NCBI RefSeq assembly: GCF_003315035.1 | Contig: NZ_QNRE01000005.1 | Coordinates: 248,001-312,000, forward strand | DNA: 64,000 nt | Direction of reading: 5' to 3' | Origin: Nocardia puris | GTDB lineage: Bacteria > Actinomycetota > Actinomycetes > Mycobacteriales > Mycobacteriaceae | Shown here: piece by piece, positions 10,081 to 61,045 of the stretch | Numbering within the stretch: position 1 is the stretch's first letter | Layout: each line of letters opens with the position of its first letter | Position numbers and translations under genes: made by a program | Notes under the pieces: model-generated | The model's input: the letters and a program-made list of their open reading frames with translations, nothing else | Databases searched by the model: none | What the model was told of the DNA's origin: nothing

Positions 10081-11523
10081 ATGGTCCACACCTTGATCGT
10101 GGGTGGTGGCACCGCGGGGTGCGTCCTGGCGGCCCGGCTCAGCGCGGACCCCGCGCACACCGTCCGGGTGCTCGAAGCCGGGCCGGGCGTCGTCCCGCCG
10201 GAGCTGCGCGACGCGAGCCGGATGCCGATCGGCCCGGACTCGCCGTGGTTGTGGCGCTACCCCGCGACGCTGGCCGACGGCCCCGAGGTGACGGCGGAAC
10301 TGGTGCGCGGCAGGGTGATCGGCGGTTCCAGCTCGGTCAACGGCAGTTACTTCGTGCGCGCGCCCGCCGCCGATTTCGCGGCGTGGACGAAGGAACTCGG
10401 CGGCGACGAGTCGTGGTCGTTCGACGCGGTCCTGCCCGCCTATCGCGCGCTGGAGCGCGATGCGGACTACGGCGCGGCGCCCGGTCACGGCGCGGACGGC
10501 CCGATCCCGGTGTGCCGCACCGCCGATCCGGCACCGGTGAGCCGCGCGTTCGCGGCGGCCGCCCGCGACGCCGGGTTCGCCGAACTGCCCGACCTCAACG
10601 CGTTGCCGGGCTCGGGTCCCGCCGACGGCGTGGGGCCGGTGCCCTGCAATGTGGCCGACGGCGAACGGGTCGGCACGGCGACGGCGTACCTGGCGCCGGT
10701 GCTGTCGCGGCCGAACCTCACCGTGGACGGCGGAATCCTGGTGACGCGCATCCTCTTCCGCGGTGACCGCGCGATCGGCGTCGAATACCGCCGCGGAACC
10801 GCGGCGTCGTCGGCGTGGGCGGACCGGATCGTGCTGTGCGCGGGCGCGATCGAATCGGCGGCGTTGCTGTTGCGTTCGGGGGTCGGGCCCGCCGCCGACC
10901 TGGCCGCGCTCGGCATCCCGGTCGTGCGCGACGCGCCGGTGGGGCAGTGGTGTACCGATCACCCGGAGATCGGCGTGGCCTACCGCCCCGGCCCACAGCT
11001 ACCGCCCCGGGCAACCGTTCCGCTGGAGTTCGCGCTCACCGTCGGCGGGGTGGAGATCCGCCCCTACACGGTGTCGTTCGCCCCTCCCGAGTACCGGATG
11101 GGGGTTGCCCTCATGCGCCCGCGCGGCAGCGGCGCGCTCCGGTTGCGCGTGGCCGATCCGGACCGCCCGCCCGCGATAACTCAGCACTGGCTGGCCGAAC
11201 GCGACGATCGCGAAACGCTGCGCGCGGGCGTCTCGGTGGCGCTCGACGTGCTCGCCCGCATGCCGGGTACGCTGCCCCTACGCGCCGACCCGGACACCCC
11301 GTGGCTGCGTGCGAATCTTTCCATCTCGCAACATCTCTCGGGTAGCTGCCGGATGGGCACGGCGGACGATCCGCGCGCCGTGGTGGATGCCCGTCTCGGC
11401 GTGCGCGGCCTGACCGGGCTGTCCGTCGCCGATCTGTCGGTGGTGCCGGTGCCGCTGGGGCGCGGGCCGCAGGCGAGCGTGGTGATGATTGCCGAACGTG
11501 CCGCGAGGTACCTCACACCATGA
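10081..11523 (+). CDS. mftG: Mycofactocin-associated GMC oxidoreductase MftG
   Basis: A 480-aa flavoprotein of the glucose-methanol-choline family. The FAD dinucleotide motif VGGGTAGCVLAARLS is at the N-terminus, the GMC signature GRVIGGSSSVNGSYFVRAP near residue 80, and the C-terminal active-site region (HLSGSCRMG, then GLSVADLSVVP) is present. MftG has been shown in mycobacteria to link reoxidation of reduced mycofactocin to the respiratory chain during growth on ethanol. Position after mftF and the lack of any other GMC substrate context support this over a generic choline or alcohol oxidase. AGGAG at 10067-10071 precedes the ATG. It is the last mft gene of the run. Confidence 0.9.
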   Translation: MVHTLIVGGGTAGCVLAARLSADPAHTVRVLEAGPGVVPPELRDASRMPIGPDSPWLWRYPATLADGPEVTAELVRGRVIGGSSSVNGSYFVRAPAADFAAWTKELGGDESWSFDAVLPAYRALERDADYGAAPGHGADGPIPVCRTADPAPVSRAFAAAARDAGFAELPDLNALPGSGPADGVGPVPCNVADGERVGTATAYLAPVLSRPNLTVDGGILVTRILFRGDRAIGVEYRRGTAASSAWADRIVLCAGAIESAALLLRSGVGPAADLAALGIPVVRDAPVGQWCTDHPEIGVAYRPGPQLPPRATVPLEFALTVGGVEIRPYTVSFAPPEYRMGVALMRPRGSGALRLRVADPDRPPAITQHWLAERDDRETLRAGVSVALDVLARMPGTLPLRADPDTPWLRANLSISQHLSGSCRMGTADDPRAVVDARLGVRGLTGLSVADLSVVPVPLGRGPQASVVMIAERAARYLTP

Positions 11524-11649
11524 AGTGAAAGACGCGTGGGTCACAAAACGGCGAGGAACGCACCGGGTGTGAGCTGGCGGACAAAGAAGAGCATCCGTCA
11601 TTGCCTGGGGATACGCGCCGGTACAGTTTGGGGCGGGAAAGAAAGGCAA

Positions 11650-13020
11650 ATGGTCAGCAATCTCGCAGGTGGGCGGCCGTCACGGCAGAGCATCGAGCCG
11701 GGCACGCAACTCGGCGCCCTGGAAGCCTATGCCGCGCAAGCACACGGATATCTTAGCGCCGGTGGCGAACAACTGTCGCAGCTGGCCGGTTTGCTGCGCC
11801 CGCTGGTGCTGGAGTCGTGGATGCGCAGCCTGCGCGGCGGCGTGGACCCCATGGACGTGCTCAGCGAACGCGGTCTGCGCGGCACCGATCTGCAGCGCTA
11901 CCGCGACGCCCATCCCATCGCGGCGCTCATGCCGCTCATCGACAAACTGCTCGTCCAGGACGCGGCGGCGACCGGTCTCATCGTGGTGGTCGCCGACCAG
12001 TTCGGCCGCGTGCTCTCGGTGCACGGCAAACCGGAACAGGTCACCGCGGCCGCCGAGATCGGTTTGCGCGCCGGTGACGATCTGAGCGAACGCCGCGTCG
12101 GTACCAATGCCGTCGGGCTGGTGGTGCGCACCGGGCGCGCCACCTGGATTCACGGTCCCGAACATTTCCTGCACCGCATGCACCAGATCACCGGCGCCGC
12201 CGCGCCCGTGCACGATCCGGACGGCCGGTTGGTCGGCGTGCTGATGATCGCGGGCGGCGTGCGGGTGGCCAGGCCCGAGATCCTGGCGCTGGTGAAGGCC
12301 ACCGCCACCGCGGCCGAGATGGATCTGGTGCTGAGCGCGATGCGGTCGGCCCAGCACGGCGGCGCGGGGCGGGCCCGGCCGGAGCCGGCGGTGAGCGCCG
12401 AATCGCGCGGGCTCGGTCTGGACGTGCTCGGGCTCGGCCAGCCGCAGTTGACCATCGCGGGCGACCGGGTGCCGCTGTCGCAGCGGCACGCCGAGATCCT
12501 GCTGTTGCTCGCCGAACATCCCGAGGGTCTCGGCGCCGATCATCTGGCGCTGCTGCTCGACGACACCGATCTGGACAACGGCACCATCCGCGCGGCCATG
12601 TCGCGCTTGCGGTCGGTGGTGGGCCCGACCGTATTCGGTTCGCGCCCATACAAGTTGCGCGTCCATGTCGCAACCGATGTGGAGGCGTTGCGGGCCGCTT
12701 TGGATTCCGGTGATGTCGATTCCGCATTACGGCTTTATGCCGGACCGGTATTACCGCGTTCGGCCGCGCCGGGCGTCATAGATATTCGCGACGAACTGCG
12801 CGTGCGGTTGCGCACCGCGGTGCTCGGCTCGGGCGAGGCGGCCGTGTTGCGCCGGTGGACGGCGGGCGCGGAGGGGCGCGACGACGCCGCCGCGTGGGCC
12901 GCCTACCGGGCGACGGTGGACCGGGACTCCCCGCTGTATGCGCAGATCGAGGCCAAGATCCGGGTGCTCGACCGGCGCCTGGGCGCCGATGCAACGCGGA
13001 TGCAACGTTTCGGCTCATAG
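11650..13020 (+). CDS. GAF-domain transcriptional regulator with C-terminal winged helix
   Basis: A 456-aa regulator. An N-terminal segment like that of AcoR-type activators (LVLESWMRSL) leads into a GAF sensor domain (about residues 100-210, with DQFGRVLSVHG, RVGTNAVGL and HDPDGRLVGVLMIAGG). The C-terminal half has an OmpR-like winged helix around residues 265-335 (LSQRHAEILLLLAEHPEGL, then IRAAMSRLRSVVG). There is no AAA+ module, so it is not a sigma-54 activator. Such proteins occur next to alcohol and aldehyde dehydrogenase genes in Nocardia and Rhodococcus, which fits a role with the mycofactocin redox system, but it could equally control the NRPS genes 487 bases downstream. ATG 11650, after GAAAGG, is preferred over upstream starts. 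Confidence 0.8.
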   Translation: MVSNLAGGRPSRQSIEPGTQLGALEAYAAQAHGYLSAGGEQLSQLAGLLRPLVLESWMRSLRGGVDPMDVLSERGLRGTDLQRYRDAHPIAALMPLIDKLLVQDAAATGLIVVVADQFGRVLSVHGKPEQVTAAAEIGLRAGDDLSERRVGTNAVGLVVRTGRATWIHGPEHFLHRMHQITGAAAPVHDPDGRLVGVLMIAGGVRVARPEILALVKATATAAEMDLVLSAMRSAQHGGAGRARPEPAVSAESRGLGLDVLGLGQPQLTIAGDRVPLSQRHAEILLLLAEHPEGLGADHLALLLDDTDLDNGTIRAAMSRLRSVVGPTVFGSRPYKLRVHVATDVEALRAALDSGDVDSALRLYAGPVLPRSAAPGVIDIRDELRVRLRTAVLGSGEAAVLRRWTAGAEGRDDAAAWAAYRATVDRDSPLYAQIEAKIRVLDRRLGADATRMQRFGS

Positions 13021-13507
13021 TCTGCACATCCGAAAGTGCGATAGCTCACATTCGTGACCCCTGGGCGGTCGCGCGCACGAATCTGCTCGGAGTTTGCTGT
13101 GGCCCGAGAGCGACCAGGTCGAACGTCCAGAACTTTTTAGCTGAAATCGTTCCTTTTTATTATCGAACCGCCTAGTGTTCGCAATGCGCGGGTGACATCC
13201 GTGTGATCTAGGAAACATCGCCGGGATCGAGGACCGAGGTCCCGGCAGTGACGTTGGAGGCACGATCAAGAGTTAGGCAGTACCGGGGCGCCAGTGGTGT
13301 CCGCCGCGGCGGTGGCCCACGGCCACCGATCCGTCTCACCGAATCTGTTGGATCTCGCGCGGGTGACGTCGTCACCGTCCGCGCTCATGCCGAATCGCCG
13401 AGGGCGCCGAAGCCGGGCATCCGGGTCGACCGACCCATCTGCTGCGGCCCGATCGTTGCTGCCCGAAAGCCGTTCGGACGGTTGTTGTTTCGCCGAAGGA
13501 GGCTCTG
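13021..13507. promoter_or_regulatory. 487-base region upstream of the NRPS operon, no gene seen
   Basis: No credible coding frame is present. The first 180 bases are clearly lower in GC than the surroundings (around 13120-13180, with a TTTTTATTATCG stretch), which suggests the NRPS promoter lies there and that a long untranslated leader follows. No IdeR/DmdR-type iron box is recognisable. GAAGGAGG at 13495-13502 is a strong ribosome-binding site for the GTG at 13508. Confidence 0.5.
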
Positions 13508-56631
<43,124 letters not shown>

Positions 56632-56670
56632 CCGCGCACATCCTCAGTCCCCCCACTGGAAGGCACTCCG

Positions 56671-56889
56671 ATGACGAACCCCTTCGACGATGACGACGCC
56701 CAGTTCTACGTCCTCACCAACGCCGAAGGCGAGCACTCCCTCTGGCCGATCTTCGCCGCCGTCCCCACCGGCTGGACCATCGCCTACGGCGCGGCCCCCC
56801 GCTCCGCCTGCCTCGAATACGTCGAAACCCACTGGCTCGACATGCGTCCCAACTCCCTCGTCGCCGCCATGACCCCCGAAACCACCTGA
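56671..56889 (+). CDS. MbtH-like protein
   Basis: A 72-aa MbtH-fold protein, the usual activating partner of actinobacterial adenylation domains. It has the conserved pattern: NPFDDDDAQFYVLTNAEGEHSLWP, then VPTGW, and an acidic tryptophan near the C-terminus (YVETHWLDMRP). It binds the A-domain N-terminal subdomain and is often needed for folding or activity. It lies 39 bases after NRPS subunit 2 with GGAAGG before its ATG, so it is surely part of the same operon and presumably serves the 13 A domains upstream. Confidence 0.96.
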   Translation: MTNPFDDDDAQFYVLTNAEGEHSLWPIFAAVPTGWTIAYGAAPRSACLEYVETHWLDMRPNSLVAAMTPETT

Positions 56890-56895
56890 ATAGCC

Positions 56896-56931
56896 GGGGC
56901 GCGCCGGTCCCCCTGCCAACCGGCGCGCCCC
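56896..56931. terminator. Strong hairpin, probable bidirectional terminator
   Basis: A perfect 13-bp inverted repeat, GGGGCGCGCCGGT (56896-56908) and ACCGGCGCGCCCC (56919-56931), with a 10-base loop. It lies in the 47-base gap between the convergent mbtH-like and XRE regulator genes. There is no clear T-run, as is usual in high-GC actinomycetes. Confidence 0.75.
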
Positions 56932-56936
56932 GTCCC

Positions 56937-58295
56937 TCACACCTGCGCGCGGGATTCGATGACGGCGCGGGCGTGTTGGCGCCATTCGGTGACCGGGCGG
57001 GCGTAGGGGAGGCCGGCGTCGAATTGTTTGGCGCGCTTGGTGACCGTGAGGCCGACGTAGGTGTGGCCGTCGGTGAGGGCGCGGGTGGCGACCGCGCAGG
57101 CCTCGTCGGTTTCGCCGGTGGCGAGCAGCGCGGTGGCGTGTTCGAAACGGGCCAGGGCGGGTTCGGTGGTCTCGCTCGGGTCGTAGAGCGAAATCGCCTG
57201 GGCCGCCGCGGCCGCCGTCTCCGCCGGTTTGCCGAGGCGGGCGTAACCGACGGCGCGGTAGAACGCCAGCTTCTCCGGGCGGAACGAGAAGATGCCCACG
57301 GGCAGTTCGGTGTTCGCGACGCTGTCCAGCGCCCGCTGGGAGCTGTCGATGCACTGCGTGAAGCGGCGCTCGTCGCCGAGCGCGGCGTGCGCGCGGGCGG
57401 CCATGCCCCACAACCACGCCGCCGCCGCGCCGGTGCGCGGGTCCTGGGCGAGCCTGCCGTCGAGCAACCGCAGCACCTCGTCGGGCCGGTCGCTGTAGGT
57501 CGGCAGGTACGCCAGGCCGGCCAGCGCGATGTCCTCGGAGTACCGGTCGCCGATGTCCTGCGCGGCGTGGATGGCGGTGCCGTACCACAGCCGCGCCTGG
57601 CCGAAATGCCCCTCGTTGAACAGGATCTCGCCCACCACGTTGGCGAGCCGCCCCGCCGTGTGCACCAACCGGATCTGCTGGTTGGTGGACTGGCGCTCGG
57701 CCAGACAGCCCCGCACCGCGCGGAACTGCTCGAGCGTGGTCTGCAACAGTTCGTGCGGCGGCACCCGCACCACCTGCCTGCCCAGCGCCGCCGTCGATTC
57801 CTCGAACAGGCCGAGCCTGCGTTCGCTGATCGACCCGGCGTCCAGGGTGGCCAGCATCTTGGCCGGTTCGCGCGCCACCAGCTCGGCGGCCTGGCCCAGC
57901 AGGCCCGCGCCTGCGAAGGCCAGCAGTTCTCGCCGTCTCACCTCGTCGTCCTCGACTTCCTCGTCGAGCCCGGTCGGCGCGGGACGAATCCCGCTGCCGC
58001 CCGGCGCCTTTCCACTACCGAGCCGTTCGGAACCGGGCGCGCCGCCCGGTTCGCCCGGCGCCTCGCGGTGCGTGAGCGCCCGTTCGAAGCGGGCGCGGAC
58101 GTCCGGTGCCGCGCCGGACAGCGCGGCGTCGAGCAACCGTCGGCTCGCGGCGTGCATCCGGGTGGTCCGGCCGTTCTCCCACAAGACGACGGTGCGCGGG
58201 GTGACCCCCACCGTGCGCGCGAACTCGTATCGACTCCGTTTCATCGCCGAGCGAAGCGCGCGCACGTCTTCGCCGGTCCAGTCGACCTCAACCAT
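56937..58295 (-). CDS. XRE-family regulator with TPR-like C-terminal domain
   Basis: A 452-aa protein. Residues 5-60 form an XRE/Cro-type helix-turn-helix (ALRSAMKRSRYEFARTVGV, then TPRTVVLWENGR). A Gly/Pro-rich linker extends to about residue 110. The remaining 340 residues are helical with repeating Ala/Leu patterns of the tetratricopeptide type (HFGQARLWYGTAIHAAQDIG, RAHAALGD, RAVGYARLGKPAE). This layout is common in actinomycete regulators of development and secondary metabolism; some sense peptides. It faces the NRPS operon from the far side of the terminator and is divergent from the 62-aa gene at 58551. A link to the NRPS is plausible but only positional. Confidence 0.82.
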   Translation of the reverse strand: MVEVDWTGEDVRALRSAMKRSRYEFARTVGVTPRTVVLWENGRTTRMHAASRRLLDAALSGAAPDVRARFERALTHREAPGEPGGAPGSERLGSGKAPGGSGIRPAPTGLDEEVEDDEVRRRELLAFAGAGLLGQAAELVAREPAKMLATLDAGSISERRLGLFEESTAALGRQVVRVPPHELLQTTLEQFRAVRGCLAERQSTNQQIRLVHTAGRLANVVGEILFNEGHFGQARLWYGTAIHAAQDIGDRYSEDIALAGLAYLPTYSDRPDEVLRLLDGRLAQDPRTGAAAAWLWGMAARAHAALGDERRFTQCIDSSQRALDSVANTELPVGIFSFRPEKLAFYRAVGYARLGKPAETAAAAAQAISLYDPSETTEPALARFEHATALLATGETDEACAVATRALTDGHTYVGLTVTKRAKQFDAGLPYARPVTEWRQHARAVIESRAQV

Positions 58296-58550
58296 AGGTT
58301 CCGCTTTCTCGTACCAGGTCGATTCACTCGAAAATTACTCGCATTTACCGCATTCGGGACTGTTATGCGCCCAATCGCAACGCGCAGTCTGGAACGGCAC
58401 CCGGCGCCGGGGTTGTGCCCAGGCCCTATGGGGGCACCCGCTCTCCGGAACTCGGCGCACGGTCCCGACGCGGCCTCGATCCAGCCGCCTCGAGCGCGAT
58501 TCCGACGGTGCCTCCGGCGCCGGGTGCACCGACCTTGCGGAGGTACCACC

Positions 58551-58739
58551 ATGAACGTGCCGGATTCCGATACCAGGGAGCTGTGGCGCATCCAGAGCCG
58601 CGATTGCGCGCAGGAACCGCAGGTCCTCGACGACGATCGCGCCCGGTTCATCCTGTCGGTGCACGCGGGCCACGGCGCCGGCTGTCGCCAGTACCTGGCC
58701 GCCTCGGCTTTCTGTTTCCGCCGCACCACCGAACGCTGA
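58551..58739 (+). CDS. Small protein of unknown function, 62 aa
   Basis: A short gene with an excellent ribosome-binding site (GCGGAGG at 58537-58543, seven bases before the ATG). The N-terminal half is polar and charged; the C-terminal half contains HAGHGAGCRQYLAASAFCF, with two Cys and two His close together. I recall small actinomycete proteins with a similar HxGHG-C-QYLAA segment but cannot name a family. No signal peptide or membrane helix is evident. It is divergent from the XRE/TPR regulator (255 bases between starts); small partner genes beside such regulators are common, but it does not look like DUF397. Confidence 0.65.
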   Translation: MNVPDSDTRELWRIQSRDCAQEPQVLDDDRARFILSVHAGHGAGCRQYLAASAFCFRRTTER

Positions 58740-58869
58740 CGGCGCTCCGGGCGATCAGGATGAGCCGTCCCGATGCCGTTGCGGCCCTGCGGTTCCTACC
58801 GTTCAGGCACGCGTCCGGCACCGATCGTCGTGACCTCGTCCCCGGTCGCCTTGCCGGCCGGTTGCTCGA

Positions 58870-59031
58870 GTGACGCGGTGGAGAACCGCGTCCGGCGTCT
58901 CGCCCAGCCGGGTCGGCGGCATCACCACATCGTTCACGAGTGCCCTTGTACTGCAACTGGTTTCTGAGGGCAAGGTGGCGCTGGACGAGCCGACCGACAC
59001 CTACCTGCCCGGACTGCTGCGCGGCGAGTGA
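58870..59031 (+). pseudogene. Remnant of a serine beta-lactamase / D,D-peptidase family gene
   Basis: The frame ending at the TGA 59029-59031 encodes FTSALVLQLVSEGKVALDE, then YLPGLLRGE. This is the stretch that follows the catalytic SxxK motif in class C beta-lactamase-like hydrolases (usual form S-V-T-K-x-F-T-x-x-L-x-L-Q-L-V). Here the S-V-T-K position reads G-I-T-T, so both the catalytic Ser and Lys are lost, and the protein stops after about 50 residues where the family needs 350 or more. An in-frame TGA at 58831 closes the frame upstream. It is a decayed fragment and should have no enzyme activity. Confidence 0.6.
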
Positions 59032-59071
59032 ATCAGCACGCGGGTAGACCGAAACTCGCTGGGCGGCAAGC

Positions 59072-59977
59072 TCAGACCAGCGGCTTGGTCTTGCGCAGCC
59101 GCCTGCGCAGGTCGGTCATCAGGGCGTGGCTGCCGCCGTGGCGCAGGAAGCGGGGGATGAACCGGTTGACGAAGCCGACGAAGACGAACAGGTGCTGGAA
59201 GCGGCGCTGATCGGCGTCCGACCACGCCAGGCCCATCTGCTCGCGGAAATGCGGCGCGAGGAACCCGGTGGTGAGGAACTTCAACAGGTTCCGGAACGGC
59301 AGGCGCAGGTACCAGTGGATCATCCGCAGGTTCAGCAGGTCGTCGAGGTAGGCGCGCACCTTGTCGTCGAGGACGGCCTGCGCGCACGCCGCGTTCCAGT
59401 AGACGTCGAACTCCGCGCGGGTGGCGGGCCACATGTCCTCGGTGACCTGCAAGGTGGTGCCCAGCGTCGAGGAGGTCGCGTAGAACGCCTCGGCCTGCTC
59501 GGGATTCATCTTGCCGTGCAGCAGCTGGTAGGTGTCCTCGAAGCCGATGTAGAGGCAGGCGGCGACCCACAGTTGCAGGTTGCGGTCGAAGGCGTTGTAT
59601 CGCACGGGCGCACCCGGTTCGGAGCGGACGTGCCGGTGCACGGCGTTGACCGCCTCGCGATAGGCCAGCCGCTCCTCCTCGGTACCGAGGATCGCCACCG
59701 CGAGGTACTGGGTGGTGGTGCGGGCGCGCTTCCACGGGTGGCTCATGAGCGCGCCGGATTCGACCTTGCTCTCGGCGACGCCGTGCCCGACGCCGGGCCG
59801 CGCCATCTGCATGGCCACGTTCGCGGCCGCGCCGGCGAAGGACCAGAAGTCCAGCGCGTCGGAGAGGCGCAGCGGCCGTTTGGTGAACGGGCGGTGCGCC
59901 GCGTCGATGTGGATGCGCGTGCGTTCGGTGGTGAGGGGTTCGTCGTGGGACCGGTGGGCGACGGCGTTGCTCGTCAT
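59072..59977 (-). CDS. MpaB/DUF2236 family oxygenase-like protein
   Basis: A 301-aa protein of the DUF2236 (ER-bound oxygenase MpaB / rubber oxygenase Lcp catalytic domain) family. Recognisable segments include FAGAAANVAMQMARPGVGHGV near residue 50, HPWKRARTT near 85, VNAVHRHVRS near 112 and DRNLQLWVAACL near 130, in the usual order. His residues in the HPW and HRH regions are candidates for metal or haem binding. Relatives cleave prenyl chains oxidatively, but most actinobacterial members have no known substrate. The neighbouring genes give no clue. No signal peptide is seen, so it is probably cytoplasmic or membrane-associated. Confidence 0.85.
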   Translation of the reverse strand: MTSNAVAHRSHDEPLTTERTRIHIDAAHRPFTKRPLRLSDALDFWSFAGAAANVAMQMARPGVGHGVAESKVESGALMSHPWKRARTTTQYLAVAILGTEEERLAYREAVNAVHRHVRSEPGAPVRYNAFDRNLQLWVAACLYIGFEDTYQLLHGKMNPEQAEAFYATSSTLGTTLQVTEDMWPATRAEFDVYWNAACAQAVLDDKVRAYLDDLLNLRMIHWYLRLPFRNLLKFLTTGFLAPHFREQMGLAWSDADQRRFQHLFVFVGFVNRFIPRFLRHGGSHALMTDLRRRLRKTKPLV

Positions 59978-60344
59978 CGAACATCTCCTGCTGGCTCTGG
60001 CCGGTGGCCGTCCGGGGTTAAGTTACTGATGATTCTGCACGAACTCCGGGCTGATGTCTCGTCTTCCCGCCAGATTGCGGCGGATCCTCAGAGTGAGAAC
60101 AGTCGGTAACTTATTCCGTCCCCCCGACCTGGGCGGCGATTCGCCCTTACTAGCGCGATCTCGTGTTCCGACTGCGGTTTCGATCTTGCTGAAAAGCTTC
60201 CGAAACAGTGTGAATCGTGCGTAACATACGGATCCGAACCGGTGTGTCGGCGCACGGGCGGGGCGGGTCGCGCAGTCGCGGCGCGACACCGTGGACTCGG
60301 CCCGACCCGCCGGGTGCACGCCGGGTCAGAAAGGACACGACCGC
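59978..60344. promoter_or_regulatory. 367-base divergent promoter region, no gene seen
   Basis: It lies between the mpaB-like gene (leftward) and the small membrane protein genes (rightward). It contains TAAGTTAC at 60019-60026 and its exact reverse complement GTAACTTA at 60106-60113, which could be two half-sites or two operators about 80 bases apart, one near each start. An AT-richer patch at 60175-60230 may hold the rightward promoter. Confidence 0.4.
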
Positions 60345-60569
60345 ATGCTGCGACGGCTGGACCGAGTGCTGAGTTACGAGATGAAGGTGTCGGAATTCCT
60401 CGGCACCCTCGTCATCCTCGGCATCCCCTACGGACTGATCGGCGTCGTCTGGACGCTCACGCACACCGACCACCTGCGCGAGATGCACGGCATCGACGTG
60501 GTGATCTCGTTCCTCGGATCGATCGTGTGCTGGCCGGTGCTCACCTTCTCGAATGTGTGCATGACGTGA
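60345..60569 (+). CDS. Small membrane protein, 74 aa
   Basis: After a short charged N-terminus (MLRRLDRVLSYEMKVSEF) come two hydrophobic helices at about residues 19-38 and 52-70, separated by a polar loop (THTDHLREMHGI). No family is recognised. AAAGGA about nine bases before the ATG supports translation. Its TGA overlaps the ATG of the next gene by one base, so the two are translationally coupled and probably form a pair. Confidence 0.7.
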   Translation: MLRRLDRVLSYEMKVSEFLGTLVILGIPYGLIGVVWTLTHTDHLREMHGIDVVISFLGSIVCWPVLTFSNVCMT

Positions 60570-60754
60570 TGGCGCTGGTGTGGCTCATCGACGTTCTGGT
60601 GATCGTCGTCAAGATTCTCGGTGGGCGGATGAAGGTCAATCCGGTGCTGCGTTTCGGGCTGTGGGTGTCGGTGCTGTGCGCGCTCGCCGCCGGCGTCGCG
60701 GTGCTCGGGTACGGGCTCGTCGGGCTGGAGCGGGTGCTGTCGGCGCTGGGATGA
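60569..60754 (+). CDS. Small membrane protein, 61 aa
   Basis: Almost the whole protein is hydrophobic: helix 1 at about residues 3-18 (WLIDVLVIVVKIL), a short basic loop (GGRMKVNPVLR) and helix 2 at about 29-52. It begins inside the stop of the preceding gene (GTGATGG) with no ribosome-binding site of its own, the classic arrangement for coupled subunits. The function is unknown. A 291-base gap separates it from the mce operon, so membership of that operon is not shown. Confidence 0.7.
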   Translation: MALVWLIDVLVIVVKILGGRMKVNPVLRFGLWVSVLCALAAGVAVLGYGLVGLERVLSALG

Positions 60755-60942
60755 GTGGCGAATTCAGCGGCTAACACCAGACAACATCGCTCGGCGTAGG
60801 ACGGCCGGTCCGGTCATGGCATCTCGATCTCTTCGTCGACGATATGGCCAGTTCAGAGCTGCTGTAGTCGCTTCGGTGCGACTGGATGGACGCCGAGCGA
60901 TCCGTCCTCGAATTTGTAAGAATTCCAGTTAACATGTGTCTT

Positions 60943-60969
60943 GTGTCGCGGCCCTCGGCTGTGCGACAC
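60943..60969. promoter_or_regulatory. Inverted repeat upstream of the mce operon
   Basis: GTGTCGC (60943-60949) and GCGACAC (60963-60969) form a 7-bp dyad with a 13-base centre about 77 bases before the yrbEA start, in an otherwise gene-free 291-base region (60755-61045). It is a candidate operator for an mce regulator or a leader hairpin. Confidence 0.35.
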
Positions 60970-61045
60970 TTCACACGCTCCGCGCCAGGGAGAGGGCCGC
61001 ACACCGGCCGGCGGGGACGGACACCGGGGAAAGGACTCGGGCAGC

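Noticed and set aside
13021..13507. Iron-regulated (IdeR/DmdR) box upstream of the NRPS, expected if the product were a siderophore
   Set aside because: No 19-base TTAGGTTAG-type dyad could be seen; a GTTAGGC fragment near 13272 is too short to count.
58759..58872. Small frame of 37 codons after the 62-aa gene
   Set aside because: No good ribosome-binding site, no recognisable motif, and it overlaps the start of the hydrolase remnant; chance opening in GC-rich DNA is more likely.
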